From Siphonodentalium dalli (lineage: Eukaryota > Mollusca > Scaphopoda > Gadilida > Siphonodentaliidae): a DNA stretch of 64,000 nucleotides. Made by a program: the position numbers and the translations under genes. Below are positions 22,615-32,635 of this stretch, in pieces (the stretch's first letter is position 1; each line of letters starts with the position of its first letter). The stretch lies in the NCBI GenBank assembly GCA_032622095.1, contig CP136063.1:179901956-179965955 (forward strand). The letters are read 5' to 3'. Under the pieces are notes generated by a model. The model saw nothing but the letters and a program-made list of their open reading frames with translations, was not told the DNA's origin and did not search any database.

Positions 22615-22803
22615 CAGCGCCGTGGCTAAATTTTCCAAGTCCAGCAGTATCTCAGAAAAAGTGAAAAAAAATCACTTTTGACCCAAAATTCGAGCAGGGG
22701 AGCACGAATTGGAACACAACAATGCATTTGCGGCAAACAAAAGTGGGGGTCGAATCTCTACCGAATTTCGAACTTCGAACTTCGATCCAACTTCACGGAC
22801 CCC

Positions 22804-23427
22804 AAAAGTGCTCGTAACCAAGATCAATGCTACGATGCGTATTATTGCTGCTAGGTCCCTCAAGCGACAACCTAATGAAATTACATGTGGTATATTTGGT
22901 TGGGCCGCAAATGAAACCGACGTGTGCCGCCACATGTGTTGTTAATCCAGCTTAATTGGTTAATCGTAATTTTGTCATTAAATGAACCTGTCAGCACCAT
23001 ATAACACCAATAAAGACCCCGTTAATCTCGAGATTTGAACGGTAACTCCCAGCTGTAAATCCAAAAAAAGATCTCGCGCACCCTCCCGGACCCTCCCCCA
23101 ATTGAAATTGATTACATTCAAACCATTGCATATTCCATTATAAATCATGATGTTACTACATGCGATCTTAGCTCATTCATATTCATGGCACATATAGTGT
23201 GAAATTCTCACCCAGAGTTACGTAGAACCACAGATAGGATGAAAGAATTTGAGCGTATTTCAGAAACATGTAATGTTTTAAATGTAAACAGTGTGTGTAT
23301 GCTATCCATATAATTTTATGGAATAAAATTTTACTCAGTGCCATCTGGCCTGGCATCTCGGTGTGGAATAAAACTTGTTTCTATGCATGAAATTTGGAAT
23401 GGTGCACTTTGTTTTATATAAGAAATG
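22804..23427. other. Spacer, no feature recognised
   Basis: No gene or repeat can be assigned. Confidence 0.5.
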
Positions 23428-23566
23428 AACGGCGGTTTCAATGTGGTCATGGGATTTGGACCGCGAGAAAAATTCAGCAAACTGCATAAACCCCAAAGGG
23501 GTTCATGCGGAGTTTGCTGATTTTTTATCGCAGTCAAAACCCATGACCACGTTGAGTCCGCCGTTT
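23428..23566. mobile_element. Inverted-repeat element (MITE-like), 139 bp
   Basis: Arms of about 65-70 bp: left contains AACGGCGG, GTGGTCATGGG and TCAGCAAACT; right contains AGTTTGCTGA, CCCATGACCAC and CCGCCGTT in reverse order. Centre ACCCCAAAGGGGT. The arms are ~85% complementary by eye. No clear target duplication. Confidence 0.7.
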
Positions 23567-24360
23567 ATTATTCATATTTATATACTTACGCTCTTTAAAA
23601 CACTTCTCCAAATATGTCCGTTATTAAGTCAAAAACACTTTTTTCAAATATGTCCGTTATTTCGTTTATAAAAATAATTTCCTATTTCTATATTTTGCTC
23701 TATATTTCGCCCTATTTCGCTGTATTTTCCTATTTCGATTTTTCGTGCTATTTCGCTGTATTTTCATATTTCGCTTTTTCGTTGTATTTCATATTTCGAT
23801 AATTCGCTATATTTGACATATTATGGAATTATATGATAACCAACATTCTGATAGTCAACCGAACATCTTGTGCCACCCGTGCTCGCGATCAGATGCCACA
23901 AGCCATCCAATCGTGAACCTCGATTACATATTGTTTGCTATCAAATCCTTGGCGTATTGGCTGACTAGATACTCAAGCAGTCGGTAATGTCCGACAATCC
24001 CCGGTGATTTCCGGGAACAATGTGTTCATAAACCTATGAACGACATTGAACGTGACGTTACGTTCATAGATTTATGAACGCATTGAATAAGGGGGCGTGT
24101 CTACCGTAACGCTATGGGGAAATCGGAAGAGATATCAGGTGTATGTAAATATATAAATATAACAGTTATACGTCCTGTGATCTAGTCAGGGTTATCAGGC
24201 CTCATAAATGTTAACAATCAGATTGCATAATATGCTTTGGTTGTATTCTGTTTAGGTATAACATTTATAATTCGCAATCAAAATCACAAGGTCAGCAGTA
24301 TTTCTTACCAAAGGAGGTGTACACACATAACGGGTGGACTTCGCCATATGCAAGAATATG
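23567..24360. other. Spacer with T/C-rich pseudo-repeats and palindromic 18-mers
   Basis: 23650-23820 is built of irregular TATTTC(G/A) repeats. At 24026-24080 two near-identical palindromic words, GTTCATAAACCTATGAAC and GTTCATAGATTTATGAAC, lie about 35 bases apart. No coding sequence. Confidence 0.5.
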
Positions 24361-25030
24361 GTTTGGGACCCGTTCACACGTACACATGGCCTAAAGGGCG
24401 TGGTCGCAATTTGGTTGGACCAACAGTGTGGTGGTCTGTCTTGTGGTTTAACCGTTGTCGATTATAAAATCCCTTTATCTGGCCTAATTGGGACATGTGG
24501 TGTGTAATCGTAGTCATATTTGAGCTAATGCGATTACCAATACATTTTTTTTGCAAAATCGATCACATGATTGTTGTGGGAAGCTCATTGAAAATTTACA
24601 ACTTGTTTTAATTGAAGTGTTCATATCTTCTAAAATTGCAATATACGACAAAATGATGCGTCAACATTTCACGTTCCGCGTCTTTTAGAGTAATTTGCTA
24701 CCTCTGACCTTTTCACTCGAAACATAATTGTTTGGAACCCGTTCACATGGCCAGATGACTTGGAGGTCGTAGTCGCAATTTTGTCTGTCTGAAGTTAAAA
24801 GCTGATTTCACAGACCTGCGGCTGACACATGCGTGCAGTGTCTGCGGCTATCGGTTTATGCGCAGTGCCAGTGGTCAGCCACAAACCCGATAGCGTTGGC
24901 CTTGTGCGTCCGCCGCAGGTCTGTGAAAGCAGCTTCAACTGTTCTCGAATATAAAATCCCATTAGCTGGCATAATTAGACACGTGCTATGTAAACATGCA
25001 TTCCTGTTTTCGCTACTAATACGATTTTTT
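24361..25030. repeat. Diverged local duplication (24.36 kb and 24.73 kb)
   Basis: 24361-24560 and 24731-25030 share blocks in the same order: GTTTGG(G/A)ACCCGTTCACA, GTCGCAATTT, TATAAAATCCC, GGC(C/A)TAATT. The second copy is longer because the inverted-repeat element 24801-24933 lies inside it. Confidence 0.65.
24801..24933. mobile_element. Short inverted-repeat element, 133 bp
   Basis: Ends GCTGATTTCACAGACCTGCG and its near-exact inverse CGCAGGTCTGTGAAAGCAGC. Internal pairing continues (CTATCGG / CCGATAG). The related duplicate at 24.4 kb lacks it, so it behaves as an insertion. The superfamily is not determined. Confidence 0.75.
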
Positions 25031-26139
25031 TTAAAGATCGCGATCGCCATTTAATAGGTGAAAGGTCATCGATGACATGGTTGTTTTTGGTTATTTTTTA
25101 TAATAGGCGACCAAATTATGCGTCAACTTTCCAAATTATAAATCGTTTAAAGATAGTCATGGGTGATCTCTTATCTTTTCAAAATGACATTCCGACTTTG
25201 ATAAAATGCTTATATACCAGTATGTTACTATGTGTGTGTGCCTAGTATTTTCATCGTTTTATTTTTTAAATCAGATACATATAAATGTAGAATGATAAAA
25301 AACTAACAAGTTACATGGATATTGTGCGCTCGCATTTTATTTGTAGAAACCGTGATGACGAAACACACAGTATGCATGATTTGATTTGGAACAGTAAACA
25401 CGGCAATAAAAAATACTCAACGCGGAAGTGAAACGTTTGCTAAATCTGTTGTACGCGCATCACAATTTCACCAGTTTATCGAGAAATCTCAAATTTGGAA
25501 AATTTTAAGTAAAAAGGGTCATAACTTAGTAAAAAATGATTCGGACCGAACCCTTTTTCGAACTTGAATTGTATTTACGCACTGAACATATTTATAAGAT
25601 ATTTAACTCTTTAGTTCCCACACTAGCTGTATAAGCCACCCCTTCATCTCCCTGCAGCTATAACATAATACCGACGGTGTGTTCCCGGGCATATATCAAG
25701 TACCAGACGCTATTTCCCCATAAGTTTTGGCTTGTCAGAAAGTATCCCGTTGCTCCATAAATGGTGGTAAACCTGTTACTGTGTTGACGCAGTGAAGGTA
25801 GGCTGTTGGAGTGACAGCTCCAACTGGGGATCATGACCGTAAGCCGGGACGTGTGTCGTAATATGAGAAAATCGACACCTGTGTATAAGAGCCCTGGGCA
25901 AGCAAGTATCTTCGACATTTCTGTTGGGATTAGTTCAATATCAGTATATCAAACTATATGTATTGTGCGTTTCGTCAGCTCTGAAATGTTGCTTTTAATA
26001 TTCCATACAAAATCTCATCATTTACTCAGATTACATGGGTTGAAGTGACCACGACGTGTTTGCACACGAATGTCACATTGTGACAATAAAATAGGTCTTA
26101 TACAAATGATCCTTGTTCAGGATTTAGACTTAAGGACTT
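25031..26139. other. Spacer, no feature recognised
   Basis: No gene or repeat can be supported. Small ORFs around 25658-26048 overlap each other on both strands and lack motifs. Confidence 0.45.
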
Positions 26140-26262
26140 AATTTCGCGACCAACTTGTCGTCAACGCATGTACATTGTTTCTGGCGATAATGAGTTTCTG
26201 TTGTTTCTGCCAGAACAAATGTATTTCCGCTGGCGAAAATTGCAGCTAGTCGGTCGCGAAAA
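26140..26262. repeat. Inverted repeat, ~120 bp (MITE-like)
   Basis: AATTTCGCGACCAACTTG at the left pairs with GCTAGTCGGTCGCGAAAAT at the right (one or two mismatches), with a weaker inner pair around TCTGGCGATAA / CTGGCGAAAA. It could be a small DNA-transposon derivative. Confidence 0.5.
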
Positions 26263-27383
26263 TAATCAAATATATTTGTCCGGTATCAATTCAGAACGCT
26301 AGATATCCTCTATTTCGTTCAGCCAAAATAACGCGATGTCGCACTACGAAATTCAAGTAAGGTTTTAAAATATATTTTCAGAATAGTGATGTTTGTGATT
26401 GTTTATTACTATAAACTAACATGCAAATGTAACAGTTAACAGAAGTGATAATATAGAACATACACATACAATTCAATTATAATTATTATTCATTGGTAAT
26501 TCGCTGTACATACATAAGTATGTTCCGCTTCCAGAGTGCGTAATGCTTACGTGTATATACCGCACGGCTTCTGATTTATTAGCACAAATCAATGGTAATC
26601 GTGATGCAGGCTAGATCATAGGTATACGTGTATGTCATTGGTTTTATGGCGCGTTGTCTAATTACTCAATATCAACTTTGATTTCGACTTCGAAAACACC
26701 TATTATATAACACGTCGTGCTTGGAAGTTCATCTTCGTGCAAACACTGTATGGCATCACCATTTAAAATTTAGCCGCATTATATAATATAAGAGAAATTT
26801 GAAACAATCCATATACAGGTATATAGGTGTACGATTACACACTATTTTATCACATACGTCAGAAACACCAGAAACATATACCAACATTATCAGAAAAAGG
26901 ACCGCACAATGTACACATTGTATTGATATAGATATTTCCTTTTACTCAAAAGCCAAACATGTTTGAGAAAATAGTTTGTGAACTCTTCGATCAAGCAAAT
27001 TGTAACATAACGTCCAACTGAAACATGCATGTAACACCAGCCATTTAATGTTAAGCGGTTTGAAACAATAATACATAACTGTAGCTGAGCTGTCGCGTGT
27101 CCACCCCTGGTCAAGTGGGCATGCTAATATACTATGATGCCGGTGGTCATGTTGAATTGCTATGATGCGGGTAGGGCAAACTAATTCCGTTACGAAAAAG
27201 TACCGTTATTTTTCTAAAGTTGTAATTTTCAAGGTGATTGGATAACTAGAGCGATTTGATAAAACAAAAACATTCAAGAACATATATATTTTTGAAAAAT
27301 ATAATAATAACTGCGCTGGTGTTTCTAAAACGACGCAAATAGCGATCTTGGTTATAGTCGATTTTCAACTAATGCAACCATTA
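26263..27383. other. AT-rich spacer
   Basis: No coding sequence or repeat recognised. Confidence 0.45.
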
Positions 27384-27387
27384 TTAA

Positions 27388-27931
27388 AGTCACGGGCGAC
27401 ATCCGTTGCAGAAATATTTATATTTGTTCAAATCGGCATCAACAGAATGAACGCCAACATACATGTATATACGCCCGTGTCTTTAATTATTATAACCAAT
27501 GCCGTGTACTGATATATCATGTATATACAGTTCAACTCATATGCCAAACATAATCAGCGCGTAAATAGTGTATTGTCGTCAAGACGTACAATGGTGTACG
27601 TAAATAACATAACAGACCGAAATTCTATTGGTTATTCCTACAAAAATGATATAAACGCTCTTTATTATTTCCCTATCAGGAAAACAGTAACAAACAACGC
27701 GCTTTATGTGTGTCATATCCAGATCTAAACAAAAGCAATGAAACGTAATTTTTTTGCTTTTGTTTACATAACAAAGGGGAACAAATTGACAATAACATAC
27801 CGTTTATGCCATATTTCTGATTGGTATAAGAACAAGGTATGTCCATATCTTACTATTCCTTCTGTTTATGGTGGTTTTTCAAGGATATGAATGTTTTAAC
27901 ACCATACCCACCGCGAACGCCGCCCGTATCT
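27388..27931 (-). mobile_element. TTAA-flanked MITE, dispersed copy (544 bp)
   Basis: Ends AGTCACGGGCG (plus-strand left) and, inverted, AGATACGGGCGGCG (right), flanked on both sides by TTAA (27384-27387, 27932-27935). In minus orientation the internal sequence follows the 33-48 kb satellite unit: GGTGGGTATG, CCATAAACAGAA, GGCATAAACGGTATG, AATAAAGAGCG. Near 27475 there is also a plus-oriented fragment of the family's right end and flank (GCCCGTGTCTTTAATTATTA), so a second copy may be nested. Confidence 0.78.
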
Positions 27932-28178
27932 TTAAAAATATTTCGCAATAAATTTGTTTTTGAATGTTATAATTTGGTTTGAAATGATAACTGAGTCAAA
28001 TCGTGCATTTCACCAAATTTGAAATTATATCATGAAATGTGTTGCGTGAACAATTAATATAATTGGATAGTTTGAATGTTAACTGAGTATAGCAATATAC
28101 AGTAGATACACATTGGGTTATCTGTGATGTCCATGCATTATATATCTCATAACCATAATCCATAATTGTTCGGAACGT

Positions 28179-29918
28179 TCAACTACAATGATACTTGAAA
28201 TGGCAACCGTCCTTACATAGATGAACATTGGAGAGTTTGCAACCAAATACAGTTTCTTTTCTTTCTTTTGAGTTCAGATGAACCCGACATCGGTTCTTGC
28301 GTCCCATGTGTGTGGACACGTGTCCGTTTGAGTTTTCTGGTGATACATTGAGGGCACGTGGCTCTTCTTGTGCTTTGAGTTTTCTAGAAGAATATTCTGC
28401 AATCAGTTGATGAGCCAGTTCAATACTAAAATCCATATGCGTGAACACCTTCTTAGAATTATGTCTCTTTGATGTTTCTTTGAACAAGATGAAACTGTTA
28501 ACTATTGATGAATTGGCGACCAACCAGAAGATGCATTTCCATGCTTTTTTCCTTTCGCGACCGAGGAGATACGTCATCCTCAACTGATCACGTTTGTCAA
28601 CACCATTCATGTACTTGTTGTACATGAATATGCTCATCGGCTGAGTCACTTCAAAAATTGTTTTTCCCTGGCGCCGATTAGCCATGATATCTGTCGTTGG
28701 GTCAGTCATCGTGCTAAGGGTGAACACTTGTTTCTTGTCCTGCCATACCGTTGCCGTGAGAAATTCGCCATCCTGCCTAGTGTTATAGTCACCTCGATTC
28801 ATTTTCTTCAGCCGCTGTAAATCCTTCGGGAATCCTTTCCTGTTCTGCCAAACGGTGCCACACGAGTAAAACCCATCGTTTAGTAAGTCCTGCATGAGGT
28901 GCACACTCGTAAAATAGTTATCAAAGAACAAACAGTAATTTTTGTCACACAAATCCGATGACAATGACGTAACCACATCATACCCGAGACCTTTTCCAGA
29001 CGGTTTGAAATAATGCTTTCCAAGGTATACTTCAAAGTTTAACAGGTAGGCATTGGTGGCATCGTACATCATCCATATTTTGATCCCTCGTTTTATTGGT
29101 TTTGCCGGCATGTATTGCTTGTAGGAGAGACATTGAAATCGTGTTACTTGCCTTCGCAATATATATCTGTCGACGAAGGAATGATAAAATGGACGGGACG
29201 TCCATTTTATCATTCCTTCGTCGACAGATATATATTGCGAAGGCAAGTAACACGATTTCAATGTTGTTAGTGATGAGTCGATGATGTCGCGAACCTTATA
29301 TAGTGGATCGTAGGAATCTGTCCCTTTAGCAGGTTCGCTCTCTCGGTCACTGACGTGGAAGTATTCTGTGATTTTTTCAAATCTGCGCCGATTCATAACT
29401 TTGCTGATGCCGGCGTTTCCGATAAACTCATCATGTGACCAGTACTGCTTGTATGAGGGAAGGTCATTCACACCCATCATGATGTTCATACCGATGTACG
29501 CACGAAGTTCTAGTTCCGAAATATCAGACCAGTATTTATCAGTCTCGCCCTTTTCTTCCATTTTCCATTTGGCATAGTTGTTAGTATGCCTGGCTATTTC
29601 GGCATACTTCGATGGCGAGAACATAAAATTGAAATATTCCAAAGCTGTTGCTGTATCAGTATCGAATTCATCTGGTATAACTGGCCCTGTCCTTTGGGTA
29701 AATGGCTGAAGTGATACCTTTCGAAGTTTATTTGACCAGCCAATCGGGTTATTATTCAAGCTGCTATCATCGATGGAGGTCACATTGTCGCTGGTAGCAG
29801 GGGCAGAGTAATCGTCGTCTGAATCTTCTGATGACGAGGAACCGCAATCTCCGCTAAAATCGCTATCATCTCCCATTAACATGTCGATCACTTGCTGTTT
29901 CGAAAATGTTGCAGCCAT
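28179..29918 (-). CDS. piggyBac transposase, full length, with internal palindrome
   Basis: 579 codons, minus strand, ATG at 29918. PiggyBac transposases cut and paste DNA at TTAA. An acidic, Ser/Asp-rich N-terminus is followed by the DDE_Tnp_1_7 domain: EYFNFMFSPSKYAEIARHTN, RAYIGMNIMMGV, then the catalytic-Asp motifs ISVDEGMI (first), FFDNYFTSVHLM (second) and NGVDKRDQ (third). The C-terminus has the Cys/His cluster (RCRVHL...GC...CKDGCHFKYHC). All three Asp are present and there is no stop or frameshift. One oddity: between GMIKWT and LSYKQYMP, where the family normally has a two-residue GR-type link, there are about 23 residues (SRPFYHSFVDRYILRRQVTR + FQC). They are the antisense translation of the preceding 65 bp. 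The insertion probably impairs the catalytic core, so activity is doubtful. Confidence 0.92.
   Translation of the reverse strand: MAATFSKQQVIDMLMGDDSDFSGDCGSSSSEDSDDDYSAPATSDNVTSIDDSSLNNNPIGWSNKLRKVSLQPFTQRTGPVIPDEFDTDTATALEYFNFMFSPSKYAEIARHTNNYAKWKMEEKGETDKYWSDISELELRAYIGMNIMMGVNDLPSYKQYWSHDEFIGNAGISKVMNRRRFEKITEYFHVSDRESEPAKGTDSYDPLYKVRDIIDSSLTTLKSCYLPSQYISVDEGMIKWTSRPFYHSFVDRYILRRQVTRFQCLSYKQYMPAKPIKRGIKIWMMYDATNAYLLNFEVYLGKHYFKPSGKGLGYDVVTSLSSDLCDKNYCLFFDNYFTSVHLMQDLLNDGFYSCGTVWQNRKGFPKDLQRLKKMNRGDYNTRQDGEFLTATVWQDKKQVFTLSTMTDPTTDIMANRRQGKTIFEVTQPMSIFMYNKYMNGVDKRDQLRMTYLLGRERKKAWKCIFWLVANSSIVNSFILFKETSKRHNSKKVFTHMDFSIELAHQLIAEYSSRKLKAQEEPRALNVSPENSNGHVSTHMGRKNRCRVHLNSKERKETVFGCKLSNVHLCKDGCHFKYHCS
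29131..29263. repeat. Perfect 65-bp palindrome with 3-base loop
   Basis: 29131-29195 is the exact reverse complement of 29199-29263, with GGA between. The right arm is the original transposase coding sequence (it encodes LPSQYISVDEGMIKW). The left arm is the inverted duplicate. No mismatch is found over 65 bp, implying a very recent event or an assembly/sequencing artefact. Confidence 0.97.
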
Positions 29919-30107
29919 GTTGTTCGTAAATACTTAGAATGGTACCCAAGTAACACAGCATGTGTCGAGCGCGATGCACACGGTGCCACGTTTATTGTTA
30001 TTAGATAGACAAATAACGAGTTGACATAACCGGGTGGTCTCGATTAGAAACATAGCAAAAGCGGGGGGCATAGGGGCGAACTCATTAGTACAGTCTGGGC
30101 CTAGTGT

Positions 30108-30245
30108 GGCGCTCTAGGGCGCTTGTGGGGAAGTCTGGTAACGCGCTCTTATGCGCGTCTATGGATATGTTGCGAGGCGCCCACATGCGCTTATGTGGAA
30201 ATAGTGCAAAAGCGTCCAGGGACGCTTATGGGGAGTAAAGAGATA
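30108..30245. repeat. Four ~34-bp repeats with GCGC...GCGC dyads upstream of transposase
   Basis: GCGCTCTAGGGCGC, GCGCTCTTATGCGC, GCGCCCACATGCGC and GCGTCCAGGGACGC occur at ~34-base spacing. Each is followed by a TTATGGGGA-like tail. They lie 190-330 bp upstream of the transposase ATG on its 5' side. Position and dyads fit subterminal transposase- or promoter-binding repeats, but that role is inferred. Confidence 0.6.
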
Positions 30246-30639
30246 AAACATGCGCAGAAAATTAATACAATTTTAACGTTACTAAAGTTATCGTTCGCAA
30301 ACCAAAATGCGCACGCACGGACGAAATGACGCACACTCGGACAGACGCTGTTGGTTTTCGTAGTTTTCCTGAGACAAATATAACTTTGGCATAATGCTCA
30401 TGTTGAGCCATATCCAAATTAAATCGGTCAATGGTTCACCACACAGTTCGGATGGAAGTGCAACAAGGGCTTTCATGATAACGGATACTGTTTATTTCCC
30501 ATTTTATCTCTGGTGCCATATCAGGATTAGTGAACATTCATCATTATCGGTGTCCTGTCTACGTCATAATTCAGAAACCCCTCATGTGCCACAAAGTAGT
30601 CTAGTCATGTCATGAGATAGAAGCTATCCAGTTCTACGT
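30246..30639. other. Spacer between piggyBac region and MITE
   Basis: No gene. The outer terminal repeats of the piggyBac element should lie here or nearby and on the far side of 28179, but I could not identify a matching TTAA-flanked pair. Confidence 0.4.
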
Positions 30640-30643
30640 TTAA

Positions 30644-31094
30644 AGGTACGGGAGGCCTTGGCGGTGGGTATCCTGTCAAAATGTTTCAACCCGTCAAAAA
30701 CCGGCACAAACAGAAAGAACATCAAAATGTAGACATATGTTTGACCATTGTTATGTAAAAAAAAAAGCATAAACAGTTACTTTTCTGGTGTTTGTTTATA
30801 TTATTATGGTAAACATAAAGAGCGTTCTTTGTTGGTGAATTCCTGATATGGAACTAATAAAGAGCGTTTATACCATTTGTGTGTGATTAGCCAGCAGCAT
30901 TGTGCTGTCTTCTGTAACACAACCAGGCTCTTGTTCAGATAAAATATAGTAGATCTTTATGATAACATACTGTTGTTTACGCGATTGTCATGGTATATAA
31001 TTTATGCATTGAACACTAAGCGTGTTAATGTTTTTCTGTTTACGGTGTTTGGAACAGATATGAATATTTTCGACAATTAAGGCCTCCCGTGCCT
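30644..31094 (+). mobile_element. TTAA-flanked MITE, dispersed copy (451 bp)
   Basis: The left end AGGTACGGGAGGCCTT and right end AAGGCCTCCCGTGCCT are inverted repeats with one mismatch. TTAA lies immediately outside both (30640-30643; 31095-31098). The interior matches the satellite units in order: GGTGGGTAT, CCCGTCAAAAACCG, ACATAAAGAGCGTT, AATAAAGAGCGTTTAT. No coding sequence. A TTAA duplication fits piggyBac or Kolobok superfamilies; the AGG terminus is unlike the usual CCY start of piggyBac. Confidence 0.88.
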
Positions 31095-31098
31095 TTAA

Positions 31099-32635
31099 GT
31101 TATTTGATTATATGTTATGTAAGTCGTCATCATTGTTTTTTTTTTTTATAAAATCGTCATCATTGTTATATTTTCATTTTGTTCTGATGATAATCCATGT
31201 TCAATAAACATCTGAATTTGAATTGATGTCCAGATATCTTGTCATGGTACTCTGACAAAACCCCCTCAGGAAGAAAACAAACAGTAGGACAAACCTTTTG
31301 GGACCAAACGACATTATTACAAAACGCCCTCGGTTGATATAAGTTATCTGGTTGAGGGAGAAAACAAATAACTTGCATTTGGCGTCGTCGGCAAAACATG
31401 TTCTCTGGTGCATATCTTGGTCGGATTTTGTCGTTAAATAATTTAGCACGGGATACAATCCATACAATTGGGACATTGGTCATGGCATGGTACATGGAAG
31501 TTGACATCAGCATGTTTATAGGGACAAGCACATTTGGTATAATTCGGCCAAAATAAATCATTAACCAAATGATGCAATACCGGAAAATGCTCTCGTGCAG
31601 AATAGACATGTATGTATATACAGGTGTTCCAATCTCGGTAGCTCGAGCGAGAACAGCATTGTTAACCTACGGCCGGTTCTGCCAAGTGCGCAACATAAAC
31701 ATGACACGGACCGCACCTCCCCAAGCTGCCTTCATAAGGACAATATAATATCATGCAGCCAATTGCCCTGTATGCATTTGTTGGCAATCAGGCAAGTTGT
31801 TGTTAGCTAAAGCGGAAATGAATATATTAACCAGTGCACATGGACTTGCAACGCGCTCCGCTCCCATTCCATGCATCCAAACGGCCTCTATGCGCTGTCC
31901 CTATTATACATGTACTCGGATAGAGGCAGTTTGGATGCACGTTTTACGTTAATAGTACGGTAGTATTATTAAAGTCAAGGGGATCGATACAATACCCCCG
32001 TTTACCATCACTAGAAAATCTGACAAATTTAGCCCATTTATCCAACAATGGCATCTATATCGCCATGGGTGGGTCGGCGATTTATTCTTTCATTTTAAAC
32101 CATACATGTACAAACGCTCATCAATTTCATTTCTATATGCAAGCATTTAGTATTTTCTTCTGAATATTGTCTCCCAACAGCGTCAAAAAGCAAGGTCTGG
32201 GTGGCGCAAACGATGTGGCCCGGCACGCATCCAGCTTATTATAATTACAAAACGATCGAACAATCAACTAAAACGTTTAGCGCTCAATGATCACTTGTTG
32301 TCTGATAATGTATCTATGCACACGTCGTCATTATCTATTTTTAACAACCAAATTAGAGGGTAATTATGAAATATTCATTATTGTTTGAACTCTCCATCGC
32401 GATTCGCGATCGCATCTACAAACAACTCGACATATGAAGCTGGGTGTGTTCATTTGCTACAATGAGTATATGACTGAACAAAGACACCCAACCCCTCCCC
32501 CACACGTTTCAAACGAAAACATTGTCCCGTTAGAAATGTCCTTAAAGTGTTTGTCGGAAAGTGTCATATGCCATGAAGACATGTAAATAAACGACGAATG
32601 GAGATATCGTACGTTGATAACTGCTTATTGCTATA
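31099..32635. other. Spacer, no supported gene
   Basis: A 147-codon minus-strand ORF (31609-31166) has no recognisable motif and is not called. A 20-base inverted repeat (TGCATCCAAACGGCCTCTAT with ATAGAGGCAGTTTGGATGCA) lies at about 31873 and 31920. Confidence 0.45.

Larger units (their letters stand above)
20038..22803. mobile_element. Foldback-type element with long repetitive inverted ends
   Basis: The left end starts GGTCCGTGAAGTTGGATCGA (about 20040) and its reverse complement closes the right end (about 22780-22803). Further inward, blocks from the left arm reappear inverted on the right: the tract with GTTCCCCTGCTCGAATTTTG near 20421 matches, inverted, near 22682-22705. The arms contain short direct repeats of a GAAGTTCGAAATTC(A/G) type. 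Three direct copies of a ~160 bp module (at ~20170, ~22060, ~22365) contain GGAAGTGGCATTGTTTATGG. The frame-open translations (GSGIVYGWIELKFG...) are repeated but show no known domain. No transposase is present. Confidence 0.6.

Noticed and set aside
31166-31609. 147-codon minus-strand ORF
   Set aside because: No recognisable motif, no neighbouring exon-like sequence and a competing overlapping frame; length is possible by chance in this window.
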